Shown: positions 50,693 to 58,138 of the stretch, piece after piece
Numbering within the stretch: the stretch's first letter is position 1
Layout: every line of letters starts with the position of its first letter
Assembly: GCF_008253865.1 (NCBI RefSeq)
Contig: NZ_CP042331.1
Location: forward strand, 620,001 to 684,000
DNA from: Bosea sp. F3-2
GTDB lineage: Bacteria > Pseudomonadota > Alphaproteobacteria > Rhizobiales > Beijerinckiaceae
Length of the DNA stretch: 64,000 nt
Direction of reading: 5' to 3'
Notes under the pieces: generated by a model
The model's input: only the letters and a program-made list of their open reading frames with translations
Databases searched by the model: none
What the model was told of the DNA's origin: nothing
Made by a program: the position numbers and the translations under genes

Positions 50693-50871
50693 ACTCGCTG
50701 AAGCCTGCTGTCGCGGTCGGCGTCGATCCCCACATCCAGCACCAGATGATGCTGCAGTACGTCTTCGAGCCCATGCTGGTGGCCGCCGGCCTCGGCAAGG
50801 TACGGCCGGATTGGCTGATGATCCCGCCGCACTCCTTGGAGGCAGCGGCCCGCGCGCAGGTCAAGCCCTGA
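50647..50871 (+). CDS. Hypothetical protein of the island, overlapping the coiled-coil gene
   Basis: 74-aa frame, not recognised. From ~residue 9 it reads KLTDFLDSLKPAVAVGVDPH, IQHQMMLQYVFEPMLVAAGL and GKVRPDWLMIPPHSLEAAAR, which looks like a folded, amphipathic protein rather than a shadow. It overlaps the end of the coiled-coil gene in a different frame by 46 nt. A frameshift joining the two would also explain the data. The ATG at 50647 is only the nearest start. Confidence 0.4.
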   Translation: MRRSCASASKLTDFLDSLKPAVAVGVDPHIQHQMMLQYVFEPMLVAAGLGKVRPDWLMIPPHSLEAAARAQVKP

Positions 50872-50918
50872 TGATCCCGCCCCGGCCCAGTGCCGGGGCT
50901 TCCTCCATCGAGAGACCG

Positions 50919-51182
50919 ATGACGAACCTCGCGCAGATCGAAGCCCGGATGGACCAGTACGAGTCGGCGGTCATCGACTTGTACGAGGGCATTCGCGATG
51001 CCGCTGCCGTGGTCGATCTGATCATCGCCGATGACGACATGCCGCGCAGGAAAAGCCGGCGCTTGCAGATTGTCCGGCGGACCACCCAACGCAGCAAGGA
51101 GTCGATCGCCTTGTTTGAGCGCGCCCTTGCCAACCTCGAAGCCGAGCGCCGCCGCTATCTGGCTGGCGAGGTTGACGGCTGA
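50919..51182 (+). CDS. Hypothetical helical protein of the island
   Basis: 87-aa protein. It is helical throughout (LAQIEARMDQYESAVIDLYE, GIRDAAAVVDLIIADDDMPR, RSKESIALFERALANLEAER) and moderately acidic to basic from N to C. No family recognised. I chose the ATG at 50919 with GAGAG just upstream; an in-frame ATG at 50871 overlaps the preceding stop. It ends 5 nt before the next gene. Confidence 0.5.
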   Translation: MTNLAQIEARMDQYESAVIDLYEGIRDAAAVVDLIIADDDMPRRKSRRLQIVRRTTQRSKESIALFERALANLEAERRRYLAGEVDG

Positions 51183-51187
51183 CGCCG

Positions 51188-52033
51188 ATGGATGCGCGGG
51201 TTCCACGCACGACGAATTGGGATGCGGTCGATCTGTCCCCGCCGAAGGTGTTCGACGACATCGAGCTCATCGAGTGGGGCAGCACTGAGAGCTTTCGTCG
51301 TCAACGCGCCGAATGGTTGCGCGATGTTCGCCGCCAGGGCGGGATGAAGCTCGGCCCCATGCGCGAGATCATCACCGCCGTCGCCGATTACATGTCGCCC
51401 AAAAACGACGCCGCCTGGCCGAGCCGCGAACGGCTCGCCGCGGATCTGGGTTGGTCGCTGTCCAGCGTGAAGCGCGCGCTCACCCTCGCCATTGCCTGGG
51501 GCTGGCTGACACGCTCGCGCCGGCCGAACTCCTCCAACGAATACCGGATGTCCTACAGCCACGAGGTGCGCTCGCTTGTCGTCCGTTGGCATGCGGACCG
51601 GATCGCCGATTTTGAGGCGCGCGCGGCCACAAAAAAAGAGGCCGGCGCCTCATCTGCACGGCTCAGGTCTGAGCCATCCGAAAGTCCAGATGTGAGCCAT
51701 CCAACGGCTCAGGTGCGAGCCGTCCATGGGGTCAGACCTGAGCCGCTAACCTGTCCAGTATCCAGTTTCATTGATCCAGAGGATCGATCCGAAACAGAGA
51801 GGCTTGGCGAGGCGGAGCAGGATATGGCTTCAGGCTTCGAGCAAAAAAAAGCGAGCCGCGATGAAGTGATTTCGATCCTTGGTCGCGGTGATGTTGAAGC
51901 CGGTGAGCAAGTCGCCGCCACCCTCGGGCCGGCGCGCCTCGGCTATCTCGTCTCGCTCGTCGATCAGGAGGGCATGGTCGGCGCACACCGGGCGATCCTC
52001 GAAGCGCGCAACTCGGTCGCGCCTCACCACTGA
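51188..52033 (+). CDS. Helix-turn-helix protein, possible replication-initiator type
   Basis: 281-aa protein. Residues ~58-115 are an HTH_36-like winged helix (MREIITAVADYMSPKNDAAW, PSRERLAADLGWSLSSVKRA, LAIAWGWLTRSRR), as in the N-termini of phage replication proteins and some Rep proteins. The middle (~150-215) is Ser/Glu-rich and disordered, and the C-terminal ~60 residues are a helical module (SRDEVISILGRGDVEAGEQV). No helicase or primase motif is visible. It is the last gene of the int-to-HTH run. Confidence 0.6.
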   Translation: MDARVPRTTNWDAVDLSPPKVFDDIELIEWGSTESFRRQRAEWLRDVRRQGGMKLGPMREIITAVADYMSPKNDAAWPSRERLAADLGWSLSSVKRALTLAIAWGWLTRSRRPNSSNEYRMSYSHEVRSLVVRWHADRIADFEARAATKKEAGASSARLRSEPSESPDVSHPTAQVRAVHGVRPEPLTCPVSSFIDPEDRSETERLGEAEQDMASGFEQKKASRDEVISILGRGDVEAGEQVAATLGPARLGYLVSLVDQEGMVGAHRAILEARNSVAPHH

Positions 52034-52524
52034 TCAGCTTCGATAATCGGCCCTCGCGCGTGTGCGAGGCGTCGGGCGCTGGGAATGGGCAGAATGAGGT
52101 GCTCAGCACGCGCGAACGAGCGTCAGGATATTCGCAACGCTGTCTCGTCGACAGGCTCCGCGCGAGTTGTGACCTCGCCTCGATCGCGATTCCGAGCTCG
52201 AAATCGGCGCGTCTACGCGACCGCATGATGTTCGATCACGTGTCGATGATTTGATTTCAATGGCTTGCATAGGATGGGAAGCAAATGGCGCGACTATGGG
52301 AAGCGCCCTGCTCTCGATCGACTATCAACCTGGCCGCTGCAGCCCGGCCGTGGCTCAGATCCAGCGCCGAGGCACCCCCTCGATTTTATGGTCGCGCGCT
52401 CGCCGGGCCGGGGGCGGGAAAATTGGCGCGCTTCGAGTGACGTCCTACCGTGCCCACGCGATTGACCCACGAAAAGTATCGGGGCGATATTTTTTGGGGG
52501 CTGGGGCATTCCGAGGGGTGTCCC
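52034..52524. other. Intergenic region with ATGGGAAGC direct repeats before the second recombinase
   Basis: 491 bp without a supported gene. The 9-bp repeat ATGGGAAGC occurs at 52274-52282 and 52296-52304, a 22-nt period, and matches the core of the inverted repeat before the first integrase. This could mark an element end or arm-type recombinase sites. The plus-strand frames here have non-coding composition. Confidence 0.45.
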
Positions 52525-53847
52525 ATGGCTAGGAAGGCAGTTCAGGTTGCGTCGAAGGCGTTGGGGCTGCGGCGGGTGAAGCGCCCCAACGGGCGGATAG
52601 ATTGCTATTGGGTGGCACCGCCTGAATTGGTCCAGCAGGGGTATCCGTTCAGGACGCGAAGAGTACACGGCGATCCGAGCGTGCCCGCCGATCTGGATCG
52701 GATTGAGCGCGCGTGCCGGCATTTGCAACAGGAGATGCTCGACTGGGCGCGCGGCGAGCGAAGCGTCGGCGGCCGCGCACCCAGCGGCACTCTGGCCCAC
52801 CTGTGCGAAATCTATGAGCTCGATCCTGAATCGCCATTTCAAGAGAAGCGAGACGCGACCAAGACCTCGTATCTGCGGTACCTCGCACTGCTGAAGCGAA
52901 CCGCGGGATCGGCGCGGCTGTCGCGGATCAGCGGCAAAACCATCCGCGGCTGGCACACGGGTTGGCTGGCGCACGGCGTTCGGAACGCGCAAGGAGGCAT
53001 CCAGCTCCTGCGTATCGTCCTACGATATGGCCTCGAATGTTCAACTCGCCAGGACGATCATTGCCGGCGGCTGGTCGAAGTGTTGCATGCGATGCGGTTC
53101 AAGTCTCCGCGGGCCAGAACCAAGCGCGTCGAGCACGAGCACGTTGAGGCGTTCCGGCCGGCGGCATTAGATGCGAACCGATTTTCGATCGCGCTCGCGG
53201 TCTCTCTTCAATTCGATTTGGGGCTGCGCCAGAAGGACGTGATCGGCGAATGGGTTTGGGCGCCGCCAAGCGATCGGGTCGGCGGCCGGATATGGCAGTG
53301 GGGCCTCACCTGGGACCAGATCGACGAGAACTGGATTCTGCGGAAGCCAACCAGCAAGTCGAATGGTGGCGCCATCGCCGAGCACGATTTGAAGGCGTAT
53401 CCTGAAACGCTTGCGCTGCTGCGGACCATACCAGTCGGAGAGCGTGTGGGGCCGATTGTCATCGATGAGCGGTCGCGCCAGCCCTATCGGCGGCGGCAGT
53501 TCAAAGTGCTCTTCAGGCGCATCGCCAACACTACCGCCTGGCCGAAGGACGTCTGGAACATGGATTGCCGCGCCGGGGCCGTGTCCGAGGCCCTCGAAGC
53601 CGGAGCCGAGCCAGCCGACGTTATGAAGGCTGCGACCCATACGCAGATGTCGACGACCATGGGTTACAACCGCGGCGGCGTCGTGCAGTCGAGCAGGGTG
53701 GCCGAGTTGCGGGTCGCGCGACGCAACGCGCGCAAGCCGAAGCCAGCGCCAGCAAGCGACGACGAGCCCGCCTTTGACTCCGAGGACGCGAACAGTGGAT
53801 TGTCATGCGCTTCGGAACGGGAGGAAACCCATGGCTCAAAGCAATGA
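52525..53847 (+). CDS. Divergent tyrosine recombinase/integrase-like protein
   Basis: 440-aa protein with an unusual N-terminus and a C-terminal tyrosine-recombinase fold. Catalytic positions: R in FDLGLRQKDVIG, K in LRKPTSKSN, the HxxR motif altered to MDCR in VWNMDCRAGAVSEALEAGA (His replaced by Met), H in ATHTQMSTT and the putative nucleophile Y in MGYNRGG. The residue set is otherwise complete. The start at 52525 has GAGGGGTG upstream. Its stop overlaps the next ORF's start region by 17 nt. It differs clearly from the first integrase and may belong to another element. Confidence 0.75.
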   Translation: MARKAVQVASKALGLRRVKRPNGRIDCYWVAPPELVQQGYPFRTRRVHGDPSVPADLDRIERACRHLQQEMLDWARGERSVGGRAPSGTLAHLCEIYELDPESPFQEKRDATKTSYLRYLALLKRTAGSARLSRISGKTIRGWHTGWLAHGVRNAQGGIQLLRIVLRYGLECSTRQDDHCRRLVEVLHAMRFKSPRARTKRVEHEHVEAFRPAALDANRFSIALAVSLQFDLGLRQKDVIGEWVWAPPSDRVGGRIWQWGLTWDQIDENWILRKPTSKSNGGAIAEHDLKAYPETLALLRTIPVGERVGPIVIDERSRQPYRRRQFKVLFRRIANTTAWPKDVWNMDCRAGAVSEALEAGAEPADVMKAATHTQMSTTMGYNRGGVVQSSRVAELRVARRNARKPKPAPASDDEPAFDSEDANSGLSCASEREETHGSKQ

Positions 53848-54055
53848 GATCCCCGCAGTTCGAGTAGCCGGATTCCAAGTCTTCCGAGGGCCCGACGCCA
53901 TCGCAGTTCGCTTCGAATTGATGACAGCGCCGGGCACTAAGGAGTCGGTCACCATCGCACTGACACCGACTGGGGCGCAGGAGTTGGCCAAGCAACTCGC
54001 GAAGGAACCTACTGCGGGAACCTCGGGAACAACACCCGACAGCTCGCGCCAATAG
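53831..54055 (+). CDS. Small hypothetical protein overlapping the second recombinase
   Basis: 74-aa protein, not recognised. IPAVRVAGFQVFRGPDAIAV and RFELMTAPGTKESVTIALTP form a compact beta-rich core, followed by an Ala/Gln/Lys helix and a Ser/Thr tail. Its start lies within the 3' end of the recombinase gene (17-nt overlap, GGAGGAAACCC upstream), so translation is probably coupled. It may be an accessory factor of the recombinase; that is only inferred from position. Confidence 0.5.
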   Translation: MAQSNEIPAVRVAGFQVFRGPDAIAVRFELMTAPGTKESVTIALTPTGAQELAKQLAKEPTAGTSGTTPDSSRQ

Positions 54056-54184
54056 CCACGGCTCCAGTCGAAGTCGTCGATCCCCTTGCGGCCGGTGCTC
54101 TGGCGCGCCTTGTTGCGAAGGGCCGCTTCTCAAAGGAAGGCCGGCTTTATCGTCTGGCAGCCATCCGGGCGCAGGGGGTGTGAG

Positions 54185-54640
54185 ATGCCTGATCCCGATT
54201 ACGAGGCCAAATATGGCAAGGGCCCTCACCTGACGGCTGACGCTGTCGTGGTGCGTGGGAACGAGATCGCTCTTGTTCGCCGCAAGAAGGATGGCCACTG
54301 GGCATTGCCGGGCGGCTTCCTTGATCAGGGCGAGACCTTCATGGAATGCGCTCTCCGCGAGTTCAAGGAGGAGGCCGGAGTTGACCTCATTGCCAGCCCG
54401 AGCCTGATCCTGGCGACCTTCAGGCCCATCGCCTTCGATGCGATCGGACGCGATCCGCGCAGCCGCATCATCTCTGGGGCGGTCCTGATCATGCTATCGG
54501 AGAATCTCGCGCGTCCGAATCTCATCCCTGGCGACGACGCCACCGCTGCAAATTGGTTCGACCGCCACCAGGTTCCGCGGCTCTATGCCGACCACAACGA
54601 GATCATCACTGCCCTCGATGCCACCTTCCTCTCAATCTGA
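54185..54640 (+). CDS. Nudix hydrolase
   Basis: 151-aa Nudix pyrophosphohydrolase. The Nudix box is GGFLDQGETFMECALREF followed by KEEAG, matching Gx5Ex7REUxEExGU at ~residues 43-65. LTADAVVVRGNEIALVRRKK and HWALPGG are typical of ADP-ribose or NMN-related Nudix enzymes. I chose the ATG at 54185 (MPDPDYEAKYGKG). Its 3' end overlaps the minus-strand small ORF at 54583 by 58 nt. The substrate is unknown. Confidence 0.87.
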   Translation: MPDPDYEAKYGKGPHLTADAVVVRGNEIALVRRKKDGHWALPGGFLDQGETFMECALREFKEEAGVDLIASPSLILATFRPIAFDAIGRDPRSRIISGAVLIMLSENLARPNLIPGDDATAANWFDRHQVPRLYADHNEIITALDATFLSI

Positions 54641-54876
54641 GACAGTTGCGCTAGGCGGAGGCGTTTAATGGCGATCAGGGCGCCGGAATAGAACGTGGCG
54701 ATTACATAGAATTTTGAGATCAGAGCAGGCCGAAAGCCCACATCCCTAACGCGATAAACGGCCCAGCCCAAAACCTCACGTCCATACTGGCTTAATCCGC
54801 GGCGCCAGCGTGGCCAGTTCGCTCGCCGCTCGCGCTCAGCGGCATTGTCCCGGCCGATTTGCTCCCAATGGCCCAT
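54583..54876 (-). CDS. Small hypothetical protein coupled to the SRAP remnant
   Basis: 97-aa protein. The N-terminus MGHWEQIGRDNAAERERRA is of a kind I recall from small Rhizobiales ORFs next to SRAP genes; then a weakly hydrophobic stretch follows. Its ATG overlaps the SRAP stop as TGATG, which argues it is a real coupled gene rather than a shadow. The last ~10 residues overlap the Nudix gene on the other strand. No function is known. Confidence 0.5.
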   Translation of the reverse strand: MGHWEQIGRDNAAERERRANWPRWRRGLSQYGREVLGWAVYRVRDVGFRPALISKFYVIATFYSGALIAIKRLRLAQLSQIERKVASRAVMISLWSA

Positions 54877-55211
54877 CAGAGCAACGACGCCTGTGCCGGC
54901 TTGTCGAGTTCGGGATCGCCGCCATCCTTCTTCACGCCGCGGGCGACGATATCGAGAGATCCATCTGGCAACGGCCGCTGTAGCGCCCTCGCCTGCTCCC
55001 AAGGCGCCGTCATCCAGGCCTCGCACTCTTCTGGCGTCGTGAGGATCACGGGCATCGCCTGCGGATGGATGGTACCGACCTCGGCGTTCGGATCGGTCGT
55101 CAGGAAGGCGTAGAGGTCGATCGTTTCCTCGCCATTCTTGATCTGCGGACGCTCGTCCATTGAGGCGTCCAGAGGCCGGCGAAGAACGCGGGCGGCCGCG
55201 CCATTCAGCAC
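54876..55211 (-). pseudogene. Truncated SOS response-associated peptidase (SRAP/YedK), N-terminus lost
   Basis: Only the C-terminal part of the family is present: IDLYAFLTTDPNAEVGTIHP with QAMPVILTTPEECEAWMTAP and LPDGSLDIVARGVK. The essential N-terminal MCGRY (catalytic Cys2) and the central WG region are absent; upstream of ~residue 30 the sequence no longer resembles SRAP. An intact protein is ~220-250 aa, so roughly the first two thirds are missing. Functional DNA-protein cross-link activity is therefore unlikely. The breakpoint is at about 55120-55210. Confidence 0.8.
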
Positions 55212-55518
55212 AAAAATGCGAACATGTATGTAATTGAACTACCAATATAATTTCTGCACGGGTGGAGATTCGTTCACTTTGTCGCTAACATGACCGCGCC
55301 AGTTGGACCGATCATGACTTGCCCTTTGGCGTGCTGACCACCGCCGAGATCATGACGGTCTCGTCGACAAAGCGCTGCTCAGCCTACTTGATGCGCGCAG
55401 AAAAATTATCGGCCAACCGACCTTGAAGAGCCATTCGCTGACGCGTCTATTGTCTCGGCGCAGCGCTGGCAGGCCAGCGGGAGAGTGCAACAGGTCTTTT
55501 CAGCGGAACGTAATAAAA
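55212..55518. other. Non-coding stretch between the SRAP remnant and the glycan cluster
   Basis: 307 bp. The left 40 bp (55213-55255, AATTGAACTACCAATATAAT) are AT-rich and may be a promoter on either strand. The rest shows no coding frame I would trust; a peptide like DHDLPFGVLTTAEIM can be read on the plus strand and may be debris of a lost gene. Confidence 0.45.
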
Positions 55519-57387
55519 CTATTCGCGCGATTCCGATTTATCGATGCTGTCTCGTTGGGTCGAAGCGGCCTTCGCCTTGGTGCACGCCCGCGAGGCCTCT
55601 TCAACCGAACGAGTCGGGCGCATCAAGTATTGAGACCGTGTTTCGGCAAAATTGCTGAGTGGATCAGCACTGGAGAATGAGCCAGCAACGGAAAAGTCCC
55701 GAGATTGGTCCGCGCCAAAAACAGAAGTAATGGTCGGAGGAAAGCTGTAAGGACCTTTGGGCTCGACCAAAAGCCAGGCGCGCGCCAGCTCGGAGCAAGG
55801 AGCCCCTCTCAATACCTCGGTCGCAACGTGATTGCTGCCCGGCATCATCGGGAAATTTCCAATCAACCACGGCTGCCCGGTTGCACTTGCGCCCATTACA
55901 TGCAGCACTCCAGGGGAATGTCCGGTCAGATCAATCACTGGCGTTCCCGCTTCGAATCCGGCCTGGTTTGCAGTTTTCCGTATCGCCTCGATGAATTCCC
56001 CCATGCTCGGCGCGACCCGCAGCACACCCCCGCGATCTCCGAGATCAACAAGATGGTCTGCCTGACGCAAAGGGCCGGGCTGGTAGTACGGATTCTCGGT
56101 CCCGAACAGGATTTGACCCGCGGTGACAAGCTGGGCGCCAAACACAAAAGGTATCAACACGGCCATCGCATTTTTGGAGATGGGCCGTATCCGAATGAGG
56201 GTAATTCCGGACAATGCCCAAAAAAATCCGACGAGGCCGGCCATAAACCAATAATTATTCGCCGTTCCAAATACAAAGGCCAGCGGTAGCGCCGCTAGGA
56301 GAGTTGCGGTTGCGCGCCGATAGGACTGTTCCGGACAGTGGCGGCCATGTCTGCCGTAAAACAATGCGAACAGTCCGGCCGAGAGGCCAATTGCGGCCAA
56401 GAACATCTGCTGCCATAGGCCATAATAGTAAGGGACGCCGAAGAATCCGAATATAAGCGAGATCATGAAAGCAGCGCATGTCGCGCAGGCCGCATTTGAA
56501 ACTGCGCGCAGCAGCCTGCTTTTCGATGTGATCAGAGAAGCCGAGGCGACGATGGCCAAGCAGCCAATTGCCATTACTCTAAGAGCTGCCCAATCGAGAG
56601 GTAGCGGGTCGATCCTGAATATCGCAGACAGCGTATGGCCCATTCCATAGGAGCCCGCTCTTTCAAGCCCGACCGAAAACCTTTCCACGAAACCGGAAAA
56701 GGAGCCGTCGAGCACCAAGGCGGTTATGGCCAAAAGCCCACAAAAGATGCAGGCGACGACGACTACAAGAATAATACTCAGTCGCTTTGTAACGAGAAGA
56801 TAGAGAAGCGCCAGCAATCCCGCGATTGCTGCGGTCGTTGGCTTGGCCATGAAGGCCAGCCAACCTCCGAGTGCGATCAATGACCAGCCCGCCGCGGCGG
56901 TGAGGCCAAGGGTTCTTCGCGATAGAAGCAGCCCGATGGCTGTCATCATCAAGGCTTGAAAAGCAAGCCAGTTATAGCTGGGTGTCGGCAGCCACAGGCG
57001 AAGCATGGCGAGAGAGGTCGTGCCCAGCGCCGCCGCAATAACCAAGCGCGGCAGTCGCCCGCCCACCTGGCTTTGCTGCATGTTATCCAATGCAAGCCAC
57101 GAGAGAGCCCAGGCTAGGGCAAATGTGATCGTTATGTTGAGCTGTCGGAGCGTAGCTATGCTATGGTTAGATATGTCGTATAGATAACTATAAACAAATC
57201 CAAATTGAGAAAGAAGATAAGGATACTTCAGTGAATTTGCGATTGACGCAAAATAATATCCCTCATCAACTAAATCTATGCCTTTAGTTGAGTAAAATAA
57301 AGGTATTGCAAGAATTATTGCGGAACACAAAGCGGAAATGACGATGGTGCATTCAAAAGTAGAAATTCTCAACTTTGAGTTGACCAT
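55519..57387 (-). CDS. Polytopic membrane protein, GT-C-like glycosyltransferase candidate
   Basis: 622-aa protein. Residues ~10-430 contain about 11-12 hydrophobic segments; between the first two lies GIDLVDEGYYF, a D-E motif with aromatic residues like the catalytic loop of GT-C (PMT/ArnT-type) transferases. The C-terminal ~190 residues are a soluble, probably periplasmic domain (VAPSMGEFIEAIRK onwards). GC content is lower than elsewhere, especially at 56400-57400. I chose the ATG at 57387 over the TTG before it. It probably transfers a sugar from a polyprenyl carrier; this is inferred from topology. Confidence 0.65.
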   Translation of the reverse strand: MVNSKLRISTFECTIVISALCSAIILAIPLFYSTKGIDLVDEGYYFASIANSLKYPYLLSQFGFVYSYLYDISNHSIATLRQLNITITFALAWALSWLALDNMQQSQVGGRLPRLVIAAALGTTSLAMLRLWLPTPSYNWLAFQALMMTAIGLLLSRRTLGLTAAAGWSLIALGGWLAFMAKPTTAAIAGLLALLYLLVTKRLSIILVVVVACIFCGLLAITALVLDGSFSGFVERFSVGLERAGSYGMGHTLSAIFRIDPLPLDWAALRVMAIGCLAIVASASLITSKSRLLRAVSNAACATCAAFMISLIFGFFGVPYYYGLWQQMFLAAIGLSAGLFALFYGRHGRHCPEQSYRRATATLLAALPLAFVFGTANNYWFMAGLVGFFWALSGITLIRIRPISKNAMAVLIPFVFGAQLVTAGQILFGTENPYYQPGPLRQADHLVDLGDRGGVLRVAPSMGEFIEAIRKTANQAGFEAGTPVIDLTGHSPGVLHVMGASATGQPWLIGNFPMMPGSNHVATEVLRGAPCSELARAWLLVEPKGPYSFPPTITSVFGADQSRDFSVAGSFSSADPLSNFAETRSQYLMRPTRSVEEASRACTKAKAASTQRDSIDKSESRE

Positions 57388-57438
57388 CAACGCAGTCCAA
57401 TCGAGATTTATCGCGCCAAATGACAGGCGCTGTTGACT

Positions 57439-58107
57439 TTAGCTGTCCAGCACGTTGGGCCTTCGAGGCCCTCCTGTCGTAGCGTTCGCCGACGTGATGC
57501 AATGCGAGTATGGCAAGGACAGAAGATCGTGACGCACGGTCGTCGTAGAGTTCCCAAAGCCGCCTTTGACAAGCCCTGCATATTGGGGGGCGGTTCGCAC
57601 GCATTTTCCGGAGTCAAGTTTCGCCAGCCAGCGAGCGACAAACGCCTGCCCAGGTTCGAACACGGGATCAACGGCCACAAATCGACCGTCTGCTGCAAGG
57701 TAGCGGCGCGCCATCATAACGAGCTCGCGCACTCGGGCGTCGTCAAGGTGGTGCAGCACTCCAAGGCAGACGACAAGGTCGAACGTACCGTGTTGCTCTA
57801 CCGGTAGCGAGCCGAAGTCTCCGGCGTAAAAGGTTCCGCGATCGCCAAACACAGCTTTTGCCTGAGCGATATGGTCGGCATTGAGGTCGATCCCGACATA
57901 CTCGACCGGCCCGAGATAGGGCAGGATGGCGCCGGAGCCGCAGCCGAAATCAAGCACGCGAGCGCCCGGTGCGGGGCGAATATGGGTCGCCACAAGTTCC
58001 TGTCGCGCCCGTTCGCCGCCCAGCATCCGCTGAAAAGCCGCGTATATCGCGGGAATCTGCGTCAACTGATAGATGCCAGATGTCTTCTGAACCATCATGG
58101 GCTCCAT
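57439..58107 (-). CDS. Class I SAM-dependent methyltransferase
   Basis: 222-aa protein. Motif I is ARVLDFGCGSGAILPYLGPV at ~residues 49-68, motif II VEYVGIDLN, motif IV FDLVVCLGVLHHLDD, all standard for small-molecule methyltransferases. The N-terminus (QLTQIPAIYAAFQRMLGG) matches UbiE/BioC-like sugar or lipid methyltransferases. It lies between the GT-C-like gene and the small transporter on the same strand, so a role in surface-glycan methylation is likely. Confidence 0.85.
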   Translation of the reverse strand: MEPMMVQKTSGIYQLTQIPAIYAAFQRMLGGERARQELVATHIRPAPGARVLDFGCGSGAILPYLGPVEYVGIDLNADHIAQAKAVFGDRGTFYAGDFGSLPVEQHGTFDLVVCLGVLHHLDDARVRELVMMARRYLAADGRFVAVDPVFEPGQAFVARWLAKLDSGKCVRTAPQYAGLVKGGFGNSTTTVRHDLLSLPYSHCITSANATTGGPRRPNVLDS

Positions 58108-58138
58108 TGGCCGAACGGCCGCTTGTCGGCTGGCAAGA

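Larger units (their letters stand above)
47493..54055. mobile_element. Integrated element (genomic island) with integrase, AlpA-like and replication-like genes
   Basis: The left edge is the tRNA-Lys fragment. It is followed by a tyrosine integrase, an XRE-like and an AlpA-like small protein, five short unknown ORFs, a replication/HTH-type protein and a second tyrosine recombinase. Apart from these, none has a housekeeping role, and all are on the plus strand with short spacings or overlaps. No head, tail or conjugation gene is present, so it resembles a phage satellite or a reduced integrative element. The right boundary is not resolved; 54055 is only the end of the last clearly mobile-type gene. 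Confidence 0.65.

Noticed and set aside
52466..52482. Possible second att core (ACCCACGA and AAAAGT near 52470) matching parts of the tRNA-Lys fragment
   Set aside because: Only two short, differently spaced matches; far too short and disordered to be an attachment site.
54056..54183. Short plus-strand frame ending QGV just before the Nudix gene (VVDPLAAGALARLVAKGRFS)
   Set aside because: It looks protein-like but has no supported start within its frame and could be the end of a decayed gene; evidence is too thin to call.
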